From Chrysoporthe austroafricana (Eukaryota; Ascomycota; Sordariomycetes; Diaporthales; Cryphonectriaceae): DNA of 64,000 bases. The DNA is taken from contig JYIP02000007.1 in the NCBI GenBank assembly GCA_001051155.2, positions 808,342-872,341 of the forward strand, read 5' to 3'. The position numbers and the translations under genes are program-made. Each line of letters opens with the position of its first letter. The stretch's first letter is position 1. The notes under the pieces are model-generated. The model was given only the letters and a program-made list of their open reading frames with translations. It made no database searches and was not told where the DNA came from. Shown piece after piece: positions 35,404 through 48,959 of this stretch.

Positions 35404-36531
35404 CTATAGCAGGATCAGGTAATTGCTCGGGGCGATGCCAGTCTCGCCGTTCTCCTTGCGTGCTTGCCACCAACGACCGCTGACGTCGCTAACCTCAAGG
35501 ATCTCGTGCTTTGAAAACGAGATTTCGTTGGCATCGTCGGGGTTCGCCTCGTAGCTATAGATAGCCTTCGCACGGTAAGGGTACTCGGTGGGAGGGACTA
35601 TCTCCCCTTCTTGGCCGCCTGGAGGCTTGGTACCCTGCGAGCCGCCGTACCCATTGGCCCCAACGCTATTGCGAGTACCTGGCGCGGTAGAGAGGCCCGG
35701 CACAGGAGAGGGATTCTCGAAGCCGTTAAGCTGGGCAGATGTGGTATACATCTGCGGCGGCTGAACAGAGGTCGAGGTTTCGGGACGACCGCCACCGTAG
35801 GTGCCCATGGTCTGCCGATTCATCATGTGAGAGTCCTTGGACAAGGCGAAAGAGTCCAGGTAGGCCCGTGGAACAGCGGAAGGTGCAGAGCCGAAGTAGA
35901 ATATCCAGACGATCTGCCAGGATTGTTAGCGCATGATACAAGGAAACTGTGGCAGTGCCCACAAGACGAATGAAGGAAGCATGGAGATGGGGCCACATAC
36001 GGTCACCATAGACAACAGGATGAATCCCGCAGAGGCAGCCTCCTTTGCGCCATTGGCGGAGTAGACCAGACTGTTGACTGAGGACGTGGCGAGAACTAAA
36101 CCGCAGGCGAGGTAGCCCACCACAGCGACATGGTAGGTCTGGGTGGTATCGGAAGCGACCACGATGAAGATGCCACCGACGACGAAGAAGTAGTAGACAA
36201 CAGTCCACCAGGTGTAGGTTGGGAAGCTCGATCCGGATTGGATCTGAGCGATAATAGAAGCGATGAAAGCTATCACCCATGCCAGCTAGAGGGCCGTTAG
36301 CTTAAGAGACCTTCTAAAAATGATGGTTGGGGGCGGGAAAGCACTGATGCGGTGATGGGTGAGGGGCAGCGGGATGGGGAGGCAGTGAGGCTGAAGTGTG
36401 CATGAGGGGCCCGTGGCCTCTGGGAAGGGTGGACATACCGCTGAAATGGAGATTGTTGCAAGGGCAAAAGGATCACCGATTATGTTGCCCATGCTGACGC
36501 CGCGGCGCCCGTATTGTCTGTTGTTCTCCAT
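35404..36531 (-). CDS. SHO1: High-osmolarity signalling protein Sho1
   Basis: Three exons (36531-36439, 36285-36001, 35913-35404), all phase 0, give 295 residues. Four membrane segments come first: [53 protein letters not shown] and [20 protein letters not shown] cytoplasmic linker of about 110 residues follows, then a C-terminal SH3 domain ([40 protein letters not shown]). This is the exact layout of Sho1, the plasma-membrane scaffold that recruits Pbs2 and feeds the HOG pathway; in pathogens it also affects adhesion and penetration. All parts are intact. Confidence 0.96.
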
Positions 36532-37346
36532 TTTGCGTAGGGATGGTGAGTGGAGTGAACCGTAACCCGGCATAAGGAGCGGTGGTCGGGATCGAAATAT
36601 TACGGGCTATCTTCTAGATAGCGCGACTCGAAGAGTATTTGCGATGAAATCGATGGGTAGAGTGTCAATACAACATTGGCCCTGGCTGGGAACAATATTG
36701 CGTCTCGGCCGGTGATGTAATGGCGGTTGTGGTAGTGGTGGTTGGTGTTCAGTGGGTAACGTTCGAGGTGGTTGGTGCAGCCGCGACGGGGAATGCGGTT
36801 GTGACGAAAGGGGACGGCAGACTTGCAAAGCCCACACGAGATTGGCGTCTGGGTGGAATTGAAGCGACACGCGAGGCTCGGATCGAATTAAGAAGGTTTC
36901 AATCGGTTGTACTGCCTTGGTCGGATCCAGGCACGGTGAAGAAGACCACGCAGTGCGAGTTGTCGTCGCGCGAGGGCCGCTGGTGATTGCGACGGCGGCG
37001 GCGGGGACAGCACTGGCGATGATTTGAGAAGGGGGTCCTATTCACGTCGTCTTCGCCCTTTCTGTCTTCCTATTCCTGCCGATCTCCAACTGGTTCGATC
37101 GCGCTACTCAAGGTGATCGGCAGTGATGCCCTTCGTCTGTGCCTGCTGCTCACGTCGGCTCCCGAGTGCCAGACAGTACGTAATCCTCCTCGCGGTACCG
37201 GACAGCGCAGATTCCTGATCGGGCGGCGTCGACTGCAGACAGGCTGGCAGTGAAAGGAAGCTAGTGTCGACAGGTGGACTATTGTCGTCAAGAGATGTCA
37301 GGCGTTGGTGGGAGGGAGGTTGTTCGTAGGTCGGGTCGAGTCAGAT

Positions 37347-37380
37347 GTCGGTTCAGGTCAGGTCAGGTCAAGTCAAGTCA
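37347..37380. repeat. TCAGG/TCAAG pentanucleotide array
   Basis: Roughly six pentamer units, changing from TCAGG to TCAAG along the array, in intergenic DNA upstream of SHO1. Confidence 0.85.
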
Positions 37381-37960
37381 AAGGAGGGTGAAAGGAAAGG
37401 AGGGAATCGAATGGTTTTGTCCGCTTCAGCTACGCAAGACAGCCAGGCGGTTAATGCAGAGGCGAATGCAGGTCGGAAGACCAGCAGGGGAAACGAAGGA
37501 GGGAAAGAGGGAACGAGGGTCGCCTGCAGGGAACCTCTGGCTGGCGGGTGTCTGGTCTGGTCTTCGCGTGCTGCATACGCCGCTCCGGGAGTGGATGAGA
37601 AGAAGCGGAGGGAGAACGGCTTGGATGGGTGGGCGCGAGGATCAGTTGGGATTGGATTGCGGTTGCAGCCAGGGCAGGGGTTCTGGTCGTGTGAAGTAAC
37701 ATTGAGAGATTGGTAGGCCATGGTAGGGCCTGGCACCCCACTGTGGCACTGTGCAGCACCGTTGCTACGGTAGGGTTTGGAGGTGGACAGTGTGGCAGCA
37801 CGGCCCATCTCTGCTCGCCTCCTCCCAATCTCAGCTGCTCCGTAAGCCTCTCATCAATATTGATTATTTGCAGGCCTGACAGCCCTCCCAGGGCCTGCCA
37901 TGAAGCGCAGCTCAGGCTTGTGCCCATTACTCAGTCACAGCTGGCTGCAATTATATCCTT

Positions 37961-38034
37961 CATCCATCCATCCATCCGTCTGTCTGTCTGTCCGTCCGTC
38001 CGTCCATCCGTCCATCCGTTCGTTTGTTCGTTCG
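37961..38034. repeat. Tetranucleotide array (CATC/TGTC/CGTC units)
   Basis: About 18 tandem 4-base units that drift from CATC to TGTC, CGTC and GTTC. A degenerate microsatellite. Confidence 0.9.
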
Positions 38035-41000
38035 CTAGCAAGGCGGCAAAGAGGACATAGAATCATTAGGATGACTGCAAAACTTCACACTCGCCGGCGA
38101 TGCTTGCCTGGGAACAGCAGGATCCGCCCATTCAGGGCCCCTGCCTCTCGATGAGAAGAACCCAAAACCTCCCAGCAGGTCCAGTCTTGGCTCTTGAGTC
38201 TTGACCTGAACCGCTCCTCAAGCGCGTTTGAGGACGAGCCAGGGGCATCGATTCCCACAATAGACGGCGCCGTCCACGTGGGTGATAGGCTGGTACGTCC
38301 TGCGTCTGGCCTCGAGCTAGAATCCAAAACCGCCGCCAGAGAATGCTGCCACGGCTTGCTCAGCTAGTCTGCCCCTGGTTCGTGCTGCCGCCCCAGCCTG
38401 GGATGCTAGCCAGCTTGCTTATTCTCCGGCCCCGACACTGACACTGACATCGGTCACAATCCACGCAAACCATTGCTTTTCCGTCATTGTTTTCTTGTCT
38501 GTGGGACGGGGTCGAATTTCACTGGCCTCTGTGCTGTGGCTTGGCTCTCCACAGCCCACCGCTCTCCGTCATGGACCTGTCCTCGTGGTTCGGATGTGAC
38601 CATGCAGGGAGGCGACAAAGAGCTGTCCTGGTTTCAGGACAAGCCCTCAACCTCCCGCCGGGTTCCCACCACCGACTCAGTTACAGCCTGCGATGCGACG
38701 AAACTCTGATCTGTCGTTGATGAGCCCGCCTTACCACGGGACCCTGGGGACCGACGAGCTTCTTCTTCCGGTCCTGAACTGCTCGACCCGTGAGGAGAAG
38801 GTTACGGTTTCGATCGCCGCGCGGCGTTTCATTGGACATCGGCAGCGAGGAGGTGTGCGCCGCTACTGTGGACTCCTGCATACCGTGCTCCGTCGCTCTG
38901 CATAAACGCACCGCCAACCACAGAGTCCGTGAAGATCATGCAACACCGACGCACCCTCCAGTCTGCTACGGCACGAGCTATCATAGTCACATCCTACCGT
39001 CTTGAACTGCAGACACCCTGATGCCGGACTTGGCAGCTACCATCGCCATCAAGCTTCTGTCAATCATGCGGCTCTGGCGCAAACGCTGCAGGGGCTCGAG
39101 CTGTTGGACTACTCAGTACACACAATCGGTTCGACAGGCGAAGAGATTCCCGATTCGAGTCCATTTAGCACAAAAGTTCTCGCCAAGCCGAGACTAAAGT
39201 CCTCGCCAGCCCATCATTGTCATCTCGCTGAGCCAAGGGCAGCATACCGGACATCGTCTTGGCACTGGGTACCGTGCTGAATACAGACGAACATTTCGTG
39301 AACTTTGGGCCCACATTGCGGCCGTTCCTGCGTCAGCACCAATTTAGCGCCACACACTGCCCATAGCGGTCAACTCTCGATCATACATAGTACTTCCCAG
39401 GCTGATGGACCTCCTCCATCACGCCGGCTACGACGTAGCCTGCACTCAGTTCTTGTTCATTACCCGCAAGTCAACGGTCCTGTTAGCTTCATACCCCTGG
39501 TCGGCAAGTATGCGACCTAGTCCAGGGAAACTCTCAACTCTTGAGCTGATGTGCAATCACACAATATCCTCGTGTCTGTCGGCGGGGTCCTACAGCCTGT
39601 CACCAGCCAGCCAGCCAGAGACCAAAGCGCCGGTCCGTAAAATCTAGTTTGTGGGCATGCTTTCTCCGCGCGATCTCTAAATACACAGATCGTGGCTTCC
39701 CACAACCCGTGGTTCACAAAAATAGCCCTGCCCAATACGACGGCTCCTGTGGACTCCACTGACGGCCTGATCGGGCCCGCGGAGTCTCACGCAAGACCGC
39801 AGATTACACATGCACACATCCCGTGGCCGCGGGGCTAGCCTCCAACGGTGAGAGATGAGTTTGGATTCCTGGCCAGACGATTGCTATTTAGACAAGCACA
39901 CTCAATGAAGACGGCTCCTACAGTCCACACCGCTACTCATGAGACTATTGGGTGATCTAATCCGCTCAAGCTGTCAGCCAACGACTTGTCTGTTCCTGAA
40001 TATAGGGCTGGCCCAAGGACCGATACACAAGTGGGTCTGCCCTGTCGATCAGCGTGAGGCCGACCGACTTTGACTCGGGGACAAACCCTAGAACAAGTCG
40101 TCAGTCGGGGTCTTGATTATCATGAAGGCGTTCTCGGAGACTTCTCTCGCCCGGAACGACTCAAGTAAGTTACCACACTTGTAGCGGATACGTCTGACGA
40201 GCCGACATCTCAGGAGCAGATGACGACACATCGTAGCAGTTCATCCGATCGAGGCCAATTGCACGTTTCAAACTGCGTGCTCAGTTTACATACACCCACA
40301 ATGGGCGTTGCTTGAGGCTATGTGGCTATGTAGTGCCAATGCCATGCAGCAGCGACGGACAGCCAACCTTGGCACATCGACGATCATCTCAAAATGGAAC
40401 TCCCGTCGTTGTATCTTTGTAGCTATGTCAGACGCAGTGCAGGCCGCAGGGGCCTCTATTCTGCTCGTCGTATTGTGTAAACCGGTCCGTGCCATGCCTA
40501 TCGCACCCTGGACACTGTTGCCGTCGCATCCAACCTCTCTTCCGCCTTCGCTACCAGAACATGCACATGGTGGCGTTGAGTGACCGAAAGGGCTTCATTT
40601 GCCTCGTCCCACCGCTCTTGAGACTCCACATACATAGTACTACTATACATGCTTCATCCGTCAACAGGACTACTCAGAATCTGGTCTGGCATTCTCGGCA
40701 GCCGTCCGATGAATCAACGAGGTCCTCATGTGAGTGTCCGAAGCTGCACGAATCCAAGGCGATTGGTCCTGCATGAGGTGGATGGGCAGCGCGGCGGTGC
40801 TGAAACGCGGAGTGCCGTCTTCCCGGCCGTGATGCCGATGGGCAGCGGCTGTGGCGCATTGTGCGCAGCCCGTGGTAATATAATCTCGAAATTTCGTCTT
40901 GCATAGGTGCCTGAAAAACGACCCAGTGCCACGACTACCTTGGGCGGTGGCTTGAGTGCATATGGTGTAGTTACATCAAATCGGATTTGGGGAGGCTTGC

Positions 41001-41459
41001 GACTTTGGCGTCACGGCCGATCCCGTCATGAGGGCGAAGTGCCTCGCCGGATTCGTGCTCCAGGAATCGTGCCCGTGACGATAGATGGGACGTGCCAGGG
41101 CGTCTTACAAAAGCCTACCACCATTGAAGCCGGCCTGGCCTCGACTTCAGCCTATGAGTGAATGCCGTGCTATGTAGTCACGACCGCGCAGCAAACCGGC
41201 TGCCATCTGCCGGCATCCGATATCTGGTAACCAGTTTTCTCACCACGCCGGTTCGTGTTCCGGGTCGCTCGCGCTCCGGGTCGCAGTGATCGGTCACATT
41301 GGGCCCTGAGGATAGACAGCTGCTCCACGCACCGGAAATTGCTTGCTGGTGTCGCGACGCCCAGCCGGGCCGCTCCCAGCCACACAGCCCACCGGCTCCA
41401 ACTCCAGTGCCCGACTCGGTGATCTGAACGATCTTGGTAACCATCCTCGGAGACCCCTC

Positions 41460-42178
41460 TTAAGCTTCTTCCTCTCTCCCCCTCGCAGCCTCTAGCCTCC
41501 TTACGCGCCGCTCCGCGCTCTCCACTCTGCCCTCGACGCCCGCCACGAAAGCTCCGTACCCCACGACCCTCTGCTCGTACCAAGCCCGCACCACGCCCTC
41601 GCTTCGGGCCCTCAGAGCCGCGACATCGGCCTCCTGCGCCAGCTGCGCTGCCTCGACCCCCTTCATCCGCGGGAGCAGGGCGGCGAGCTCCGCGGAGAGG
41701 GCGGGGTCCGGGACGGGCGTGTCGGAGGTGACAGCCGTGAGGGCGGAGACGGTGCTGGGGAAGGCGGAGGCGAAGGAGAGGACTGTGGCGCGCAGGGCGG
41801 CGGTGTCGAGCTGGGACGGGGGCTGCGAGGGGTCGGGCGCGGGGGAGAAGAACGCCGGGTGGGTGCGGTCTGTCAGGCCGCCGGGCCGCATTGTCAGCGA
41901 GCAGGCCTGAGATTGCGGGACGCACACATCCTAGAGAGAGGCGGTGCTGGGGAGAACGTACAGAGCTTGAGTATATCGGCGTAGATGCGGAAGCGCGAGA
42001 TCAGGTTCGAAAAGCGCCGCTCGAGATCCGCTAGAGAGCTGAGTGCCGAGTCTGCGTGCGGCGGTTGGGATGGAGGCACCGACGTCGTCCCGTAGAGGAG
42101 CTGCTCGATGCGCAGCAGGCGGGCCTCGAGGAGGGCGATTGTGGTGAGGGTGGTCTTGTCGAGGGTTTCGTTGTCCAT
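41460..42178 (-). CDS. ro-10: Nuclear distribution protein RO10 (dynactin p24-like)
   Basis: Two exons (42178-41962, 41869-41460) give 208 residues. The acceptor at 41870 is the only nearby AG that restores the frame, and it gives ILKLYRTHPAFFS. The protein is almost all predicted helix and coiled coil: TTIALLEARLLRIEQLLYG, LADLERRFSNLISRF, then VEAAQLAQEADVAALRARSE and a C-terminal heptad stretch ending at the stop. This matches Neurospora ro-10, needed for nuclear movement and dynein/dynactin function and related to the p24 (DCTN3) shoulder subunit. Sequence conservation in this family is low, so the call rests on overall pattern, length and remembered motifs. Confidence 0.8.
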
Positions 42179-45082
42179 GGTGGGGGGGGGTAGGGCCGCC
42201 AGTCCTTCTTCTGGCCAAGCTGTTCCTGACCCTCCGGTGTGCGTTGAGCCCGTCAACAGGTGGCACAGATCCTGTCCTCTCAGGCTGCCGTGTCTGATCG
42301 TGAGGAATGCGTGATGGATGTCGCGTCGTCGCGAGAGGTTCTTCAGCTACGCGTCTACGATGTTGAACCCGACGAGGCTAAGACCATGCGGAGGCGGATT
42401 GTGGAGCTGGGGTTACTGGGCAGCGGGCAGCTAGCTGGTGGATCAGGCCGAATTATTAGACCCCCTGCCAGGACTTACCTAATGGCCCGTGCCGTGTATT
42501 GGTGGAGGTTGTCACTTTCTTGACAGCAACGCTGATACGTAGTGGAAGTACGTACTTATGGGCCTGACTCCACACAGCCGTCCGCGCAACAAGGCCTCAT
42601 CATACTTGGTATACTTAAATTCATGCACAAAAGTAGACATTGACCACCTTCTGGCCCATGGCCTTGCTCCAGATCGCAGGGTGCTGTGGCGAGACCTGCC
42701 AGCAATCACAACATCAAGCCTCTCCACTCGGCTTGTTACCCACACCCGCTTCCCCGTCAGCTTGCCCATGTCGCTAAGTAATTACCTTATGCTGTGGTAC
42801 TGTTGTGGAGCCGCGGTCCAGAGCTGCTACGGGCAAACGAGACCAGAGAGGCCAGCCCTTGACGAGGACATCGGGCCCGCGTTGACTTTCCTTGTTTTCA
42901 CCGGCTAACCTCTATACCCGCTTTATCTACCAGAATATTAAGCTGAGTGACTACAAGATCGAAGAGGAAAAAGCTGCTACTCTAGACAGCATACAACACA
43001 CACGGGGTGCTCATGAGGGGGGGGTGGGAACTATGCGTGAGCTCCCCGTGTGAGCGGTGTCTCCGGTGGTAAGGTAGGTTGGTTGGTAGGGTTTCGGACG
43101 GGGCTGTGAAGTAGGGAGGGAGGCCGATGAGGAAGGCTGGCAGTACGAGGAGGGGACAAGACGGGTCAGACCTCGGCATATTTTACCTTCAGCAGCTAAT
43201 ATCTTTATCTCTACCTAGCAAATTTATCTGCTCAGCATATTTTCTTCTCTTCTCTCCTAACTTAGTCCTCCCAGTCCCACCTCGCTGATCATGTCGTCGA
43301 TCCTCAGAGCGGCAAGGGCAGGATGGATGGGACTTGCCGCGCAGACAGGACTCATTTTAACGCGTATGACAGGGCGCCAAGGAGGGACTCGCGTGGACAT
43401 GTGGCGAGGACGCCTTGTGTCTTTCTGAGAGGACTTCCTGCTGCGTACGCCAGGGGACGCCCTGCCCCGGCCCAACAAGATTGGGGTGGGAAGGGGGTGT
43501 TGATGGATTTGCGGGAGAGGTCATCGAACAACCACCTGTCGCCCCCGCGGCTCTTCGATGTGTATCTCATCCTCGTTAGGGGCGAGACGATGGTCGACAG
43601 GCCGGATCCTGTCATGGGCTTGGGCTGTTCCCTCCAGCTGGATCGAGGACGAAAGCATCAGAAGGCACCGGGAGACAACACCGTCACGGACGTTACCGTC
43701 CAGGCTCGCCAGAGACAGACACCACGAGCATCATCCTGACTACCCACGTGAAGCTGGCCTCGGCCGTGGAGACAGATGGGAAGATGGACGGCGGACGCCA
43801 TGTCGGCCGTGCCGTCCCACGACTGCGACATCACGAACAGAGTCGGGCACAACGCCAAGGGGCCCGGACGACCTGCGCTGCCCGGCCACCAGAAAGATGC
43901 ACGGCGAGACCCTTGATGACGAAGGGTAGGTGCAATATCGACGAGGGCGGGGCCGCCCACCAGCATGCGGAGCGCGAGAAGCAGCAACGGCGACGACGGG
44001 AGCAAGCCCCCGGATGCCGAAGGTCACGCGAAGGACGTTGTCCATACACCGCTTAAACTCAGACGCGGATATGCCACGCGCGGGTCATCGGTGGTGTGGA
44101 TGCTGTATGGGTGGCGTGAAGGACTCATAGATGGAGAAAGACGGCCGGTTCTTCCCTCGGCGTGATGGGGCGACCACAGGGCAAGGCATCTCATCTCTGC
44201 CTCCTGGCCGGCGACAGCACAGATGAGAAAAAAAGGGCCCGTGTGGGCATCCGGCTCGTGAAGGGTATTGACAGCGGCCGTCGAGCCATCTCCCACCTCT
44301 CGTATGGCGACCGGCCTGTGTAGGTCCAGAAGAAGTCTGGGTCAGCAATGAGCGCCAATATGAAGCATAGATACTTAGCATAGAAAAGACCAAGACCTGA
44401 CTTAGCACGTGTTAATTGTCAGTCGAAGTAGCAAATGTCTATAGTAAGCTTTCGGCTTGTTTAGTAAAGCTTAACACTACAGTCGCTGCGGTGCCGAGTC
44501 ATAGAGTTTGAGTATTGCATGACAACACGACATCCCGGTGTGGATAAGTCTAGGCACGACGCTCAGGCCAGGTTGCTTCGGGCACGCTGACTGTGACAGC
44601 GTCCGTCTGCCCCTCTTATCGTCTATTTTCTTGCGTTCCAGCGGCCTGCTGTCCGCCTGCAAGTCTCACGTCAACAAATTCTGGGTCCAGGCCAGCACAG
44701 AAGGACCAGGGTTCGACTGGGAGGGACGGGAGGGTGCGTGGGAAGGGCAGGCTACGTTCGCCCTACTTAGCGTTGCCGGCCAGGCAGCGCCGGCCAGGGC
44801 AGATCCAGATCCCGATCTACATTATTGAACTTCCACCTCCTCCTCCTCTCCCTCCGTCTTCTATATCGACGACTGCGCATCCGATTCTAGGCGCCCGATA
44901 TCACGACCGGACTTCGATCGTAACCGCTGCAGCGGCTACTCCCAGACCCGCAGAGTAGGCGCCCGACCAGCGAGAGCCGAGATCATAAGCCAGACGGACG
45001 CCCACCTGACATCGCCGAGTCCTACCTCGATATACGCCCTGCGCCGGATGTATCGGATTGCATGCGCTGCGGTGCGAGTGCT
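42179..45082. promoter_or_regulatory. Divergent gene-poor region, ro-10 / amino-acid transporter
   Basis: 2.9 kb between divergent genes. It should hold both promoters, but I see no coding gene. Open frames at 43320-44060 on both strands are GC-rich shadows without motifs; a decayed gene there cannot be excluded. Confidence 0.45.
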
Positions 45083-46903
45083 ATGACGAACTACTCGACT
45101 TTCTCTGATGGAAGCGCATCTGGCTCTGACCCCGGAGCCATGGCACGGTACGTCGCGACCTTGTCTGCTCCGCGCCTGCTAGCGAGTGTCTCCACGCAGG
45201 ACGATGTCCTCGTCATAGCCGGCTTTGCATCGATCGCCTGGAACTTGATGCGCCGTGGCTGTTTCGTCCTGCTGCACTGTTTTCAAGAAGGTACTTGATA
45301 CTGACTTTTCTTGCGATGCTAGACCGAAGCGAGGGCGCAGCCCCAAGGAAGGCGGCGGCCAGGCCTCCATGCTTTCGAGCAACATCAACCTCTTGAACAC
45401 CATCGTCGGCGCCGGGACGCTCGCCATGCCGCACGCCATGTCGCAGATGGGGATGCTGCTAGGAACAATCATAATACTGTGGTCGGGCCTTACATCCGCC
45501 TTCGGCCTCTACCTACAGTCGAGATGCGCCCGCTACCTCGACCGGGGGAGCTCCTCCTTCTTTGCGCTGTCACAGCTCACGTACCCGAATGCCGCCGTTA
45601 TATTTGATGCTGCCATCGCTGTGAAGTGCTTCGGAGTCGGGGTCTCGTATCTAATCATCATTGGAGACTTGATGCCCGGGGTCATGAGGGGTTTCAACAC
45701 GAGCGCGGATGCGTATCCCTTCCTAGTGGACCGGCACTTCTGGATCACGGCGTTCATGCTGGTGATCATACCGCTGAGCTTCCTGAGGAGGCTGGACTCG
45801 CTCAAGTATACGAGCGTTATTGCGCTGATCTCGATTGGATATCTGATCATCCTAGTTGTATACCACTTCGCCTCGGACTCGATCGAGAACCGCGGCGACG
45901 TCAACGTCATCCAGTGGAACGGTCCGATTGCTTTCCTGAGCAGTCTCCCAGTGGTGGTGTTCGCATACACCTGCCACCAGAACGTACGTATCTCTCTTGC
46001 AGACCCCAGATTCGGCCCTGAGTCGTAGCTAACAGCAAGCAGATGTTCTCCGTTCTCAACGAGATCAAGGATAATTCACCAGGCAGCATCGTCGGGGTCA
46101 TCTCTGCCAGCATTGGCTCCGCGGCCAGCATTTATGTTCTGGTCGCCATCACCGGCTACTTCACGTTCGGCAACGATGTCCTGGGTAACATCGTCAGCAT
46201 GTACCCGCCCTCCATCGCCTCGACCATCGGTAAAGCCGCCATCGTCATCCTCGTCATGTTCAGCGTGCCGCTTCAGGTCCACCCCTGCCGAGCTTCCCTC
46301 GACGCAGTGCTGAAGTGGCGGCCGAACCGCACTAACAGCCGGGAGCACTCCTCCAACAGCCACAACGTCCTCCCTACAGCCGCAACACAAACTGACAGCC
46401 ACGGCGCGCCCATAGCGGCCATCTCGGAGCTTCGTTTCGCCCTGCTCACCACTCTCATCATTGTGCTCTCGTACATCACCGCACTGACCGTGTCCCAGCT
46501 CGACCGCGTGCTCGCTTACGTCGGCGCCACGGGCTCGACCTCGATCAGCTTCATCCTCCCGGGGCTGTTCTACTATAAGATCAGCGATCCAGACAGCATC
46601 CATCATCAGCGACTTGCCAAGGAGGACGACGACGTAGACGCCGCGAACGGCGACAGCGATGATGAGACCGATGCAACCTTCAATCCTGCTGGGTCGGGGG
46701 TTCTCGAGGATGCGAGGAGCGTCCGGTCGGGCAGGAGCCTTCTTCAGAACAGCTGGTCGCGGATGCGGAAGAGGTGGAGGTGGGATCTGGAGCATCTTGA
46801 GCATGGCCTGTTGAGGCAGCTGGCATTATGCTTGGCCATCTATGGTATCTGCGTTATGGTGGTGTGCTTGATTTTGAATACTTTCTTCACGGTAGCGCAT
46901 TGA
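45083..46903 (+). CDS. Vacuolar amino-acid transporter (AVT5/6/7 type, AAAP family)
   Basis: Three exons (45083-45147, 45323-45983, 46043-46903) give 528 residues. The start of the transport domain is NINLLNTIVGAGTLAMPHAM, the AAAP/SLC38 signature. About eleven membrane segments follow, including GTIIILWSGLTSAFGLYLQ, YLIIIGDLMPGVM, VVFAYTCHQNMFSVLNEIKD and ALCLAIYGICVMVVCLILNT. A hydrophilic loop of about 60 acidic residues lies before the last segment. Avt5-7 members export amino acids from the vacuole; substrate here is not determinable. Start choice: the ATG at 45083 has the better context, and 45062 is an in-frame alternative. The first intron (175 bases) has a second acceptor/donor pair inside, so an alternative small exon is possible. 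Confidence 0.9.
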
Positions 46904-47347
46904 GAAGTTGTGGGGATATATGTTGTCATCTCAAGAGATGAACATGGAGGAGGGAAGGAAGCTGCCGTAGCATGGGTTGGCGTTTTCGCTTTATTTGCGG
47001 TTGGTCTACATTTGCCTTTTCCATGCCATGTAGTTGAATTTTGCATACCGCAGGCGTTGAGGGACGATTCTTTTTCAAGGGGGCTCGCCGTAGCCATGTC
47101 CCGACGGCTGAGACGCTTCAGGACCAGACTAGCAGGCGTATTCTATGGCTTAGGATGGACGCAGTATCCGAGACAGTCGTGGTCGTAGCCATGTAGGATG
47201 CACAGACAGGATAAATAAGCACTTATGAACGTACTCTAGTCTCAACGTCCAGGAGGGTCGATACTGCCTCGCAAGTCTACGTGATGTCTAAGCAAAATCG
47301 CCTCGCCTGATGGCCCTGTATCCGTTCCCGCACCCATCGTGCAACAC
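46904..47347. other. Convergent 3' region
   Basis: 444 bases between two converging genes, holding both 3' ends. No gene seen. Confidence 0.6.
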
Positions 47348-48370
47348 TCAGCTCTCATCCGCATCGTCCTCACACCACCTCCGCACGAACCCGACCAGCG
47401 GCGTCACCCACTCCTTGCTCACCGGCACGTAATGGCCGCCCGGGTGCACGACGACGACGGGGTCCTCACACCGCGCGACGAGCCCGCGGCTCCGGCCCTC
47501 CTCGACGACCGTGTCCAGGCTCCCGATGAAGTGCAGCGTCGGGGTGCGGACCTTGGGCTCGTACAGCCAGCCCAGCTCGGCGGGCGGCGCGAAGAAGCCG
47601 CTGTAGACGACGGCGAAGCGCAGCGGCCGCCCGCCGTTGGCCCGCTGCAGGGGCTCGAGCCACTCGGCCGGGTGCACCGGCGGCGGCGCGCGGGGCGGGT
47701 CGCCCTGCTCGAGCGCGGCCGCGAGCATCCCCGCCACGGCGCCGCCCTGCGAGAAGCCCACCACGCCGTCTACGCAGCCCCCGGCGTCCTCCCGGATCGC
47801 GCGCGCCAGGCTGTCCATACCCTCCTGCAGCAGCCGGTAGGTCCCCGTGGCCTCGTCCTTGCGGAACCACGCCCACGCGTCCATCTCCGCGTCCGCGCCC
47901 TCGGACGACTCGGCATTCGAGGGGGAGTAGCCTGGGATGTCCTTGGTCGAGAGCCGGTTCGGGGCCGTGGGGTAGATGAGCGTAGGCCGGATCTTGAGCG
48001 GCGCGAGGGACTTGGCGAGGAGCTTCTCGAGGGCGCGGGTCTTGGCGTGGAAGAGGGGCCCCGACTGGGTGTATCCTAGGTGTGTGTTAGGTTTCAGGTC
48101 GTACGGTGTTGTCGGTGGCGGTGGGGGCGAGTGGTGAGAAGGCAGATGGAGGATTAAGCTTCACGTGGGCAGGTGGGCGCAGACGGTGCGCCAGTCGAGC
48201 GGCGAGGTTGAGAGGGGGCGGCGGGACGCATCCGAGCACCGAAAGCTTGTGCTCGTCACCCTGGCGAGGGGGAGACTCATCTTACCGTGGAGCATCAATA
48301 TTTTGACCTCCCTCATGCCGTCGTCCTTCGGCTTCTTAGCCTGAGCACCGGCTGGACTTGCGTCGGCCAT
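47348..48370 (-). CDS. FSH1: FSH-family serine hydrolase
   Basis: Two exons (48370-48286, 48075-47348) give 270 residues. The alpha/beta-hydrolase start is VKILMLHGYTQSGPLFHAKT. The nucleophile elbow is VVGFSQGGAVAGML (Ser in GxSxG), the acid is probably in FIGSLDTVVEE, and the histidine in HPGGHYVPVS. The layout matches yeast Fsh1-3 and related fungal hydrolases; homologues also occur in polyketide clusters (LovG-like thioesterases), but this gene sits among housekeeping genes. Substrate unknown, probably an ester. The coding part is very GC-rich, like its neighbours. Confidence 0.9.
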
Positions 48371-48959
48371 GGCTGTGTAACACCGGCAAGAAGGGTATGA
48401 GGATGGAAAAGTCGGTTTCAGCCTGAGATATGACCGTGCAAGTCTCGGGCCGAAATACATGAAGGAGTGTGATGCGAATGAGTGAGGTCGAGAACTGAGT
48501 GAGCCGCACGCGCGAAGCCCAGCTCTCTACGGAGGGGACAAGTCCCGGGATCCACCCTCCGCCGGTGACATCCGAGGGTATGATACTAAGAGCTCCATAA
48601 GCGGCCCGCCCGAACCTGGACTTCGAGAACCGCCCCGAGGACAACCCCTCCGAGATGATTTCCTGACGGATTTGCTTCCGCGGATTTTACCCGTGCTGGG
48701 ATACTTCTCACTGGCGCAGCGTCCCATGGGAGATCACTCCACAGCGACAGGCAATCCCGCAGGAGCGCATTTCACAAAACGGTTGTCTCATAAGAGCTTA
48801 ACCGCGGGAGGATAGCCCAAATCTTTGTCATTAGAATGCCATTTTGCTCATGATTGCCAGTTCCGCCCCTGAGACTATGAAAAAGATGCTCCCAGGTCTA
48901 TCCGAACGCCTAACATCTGATTCAATTCATAACCCACCCAGACAGCCAAGCCATGAATC
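48371..48959. promoter_or_regulatory. Intergenic region, FSH promoter / RPN5 3' end
   Basis: 589 bases between two minus-strand genes. No gene recognised. Confidence 0.5.

Larger units (their letters stand above)
36532..41459. other. Long gene-poor region
   Basis: Almost 5 kb between the SHO1 start and the ro-10 stop with no coding gene I can support. It holds the SHO1 promoter side, a pentanucleotide array (37347-37380) and a tetranucleotide array (37961-38034). An ATG followed by a short frame and a GTAAGT near 40121-40165 might be an exon, but no continuation is evident. Confidence 0.5.

Noticed and set aside
40121..40165. Short ATG frame followed by a GTAAGT donor
   Set aside because: The next plausible acceptor leads into a stop within a few codons, and no further exons could be joined.
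42558..45000. Possible gene between ro-10 and the transporter, especially 43320-44060
   Set aside because: I tried both strands. No frame shows a domain or a consistent exon chain, and translations look like shadows or heavily decayed sequence.
47339..48079. 246-codon plus-strand open frame
   Set aside because: Antisense shadow of the FSH hydrolase gene, which has a complete catalytic triad.
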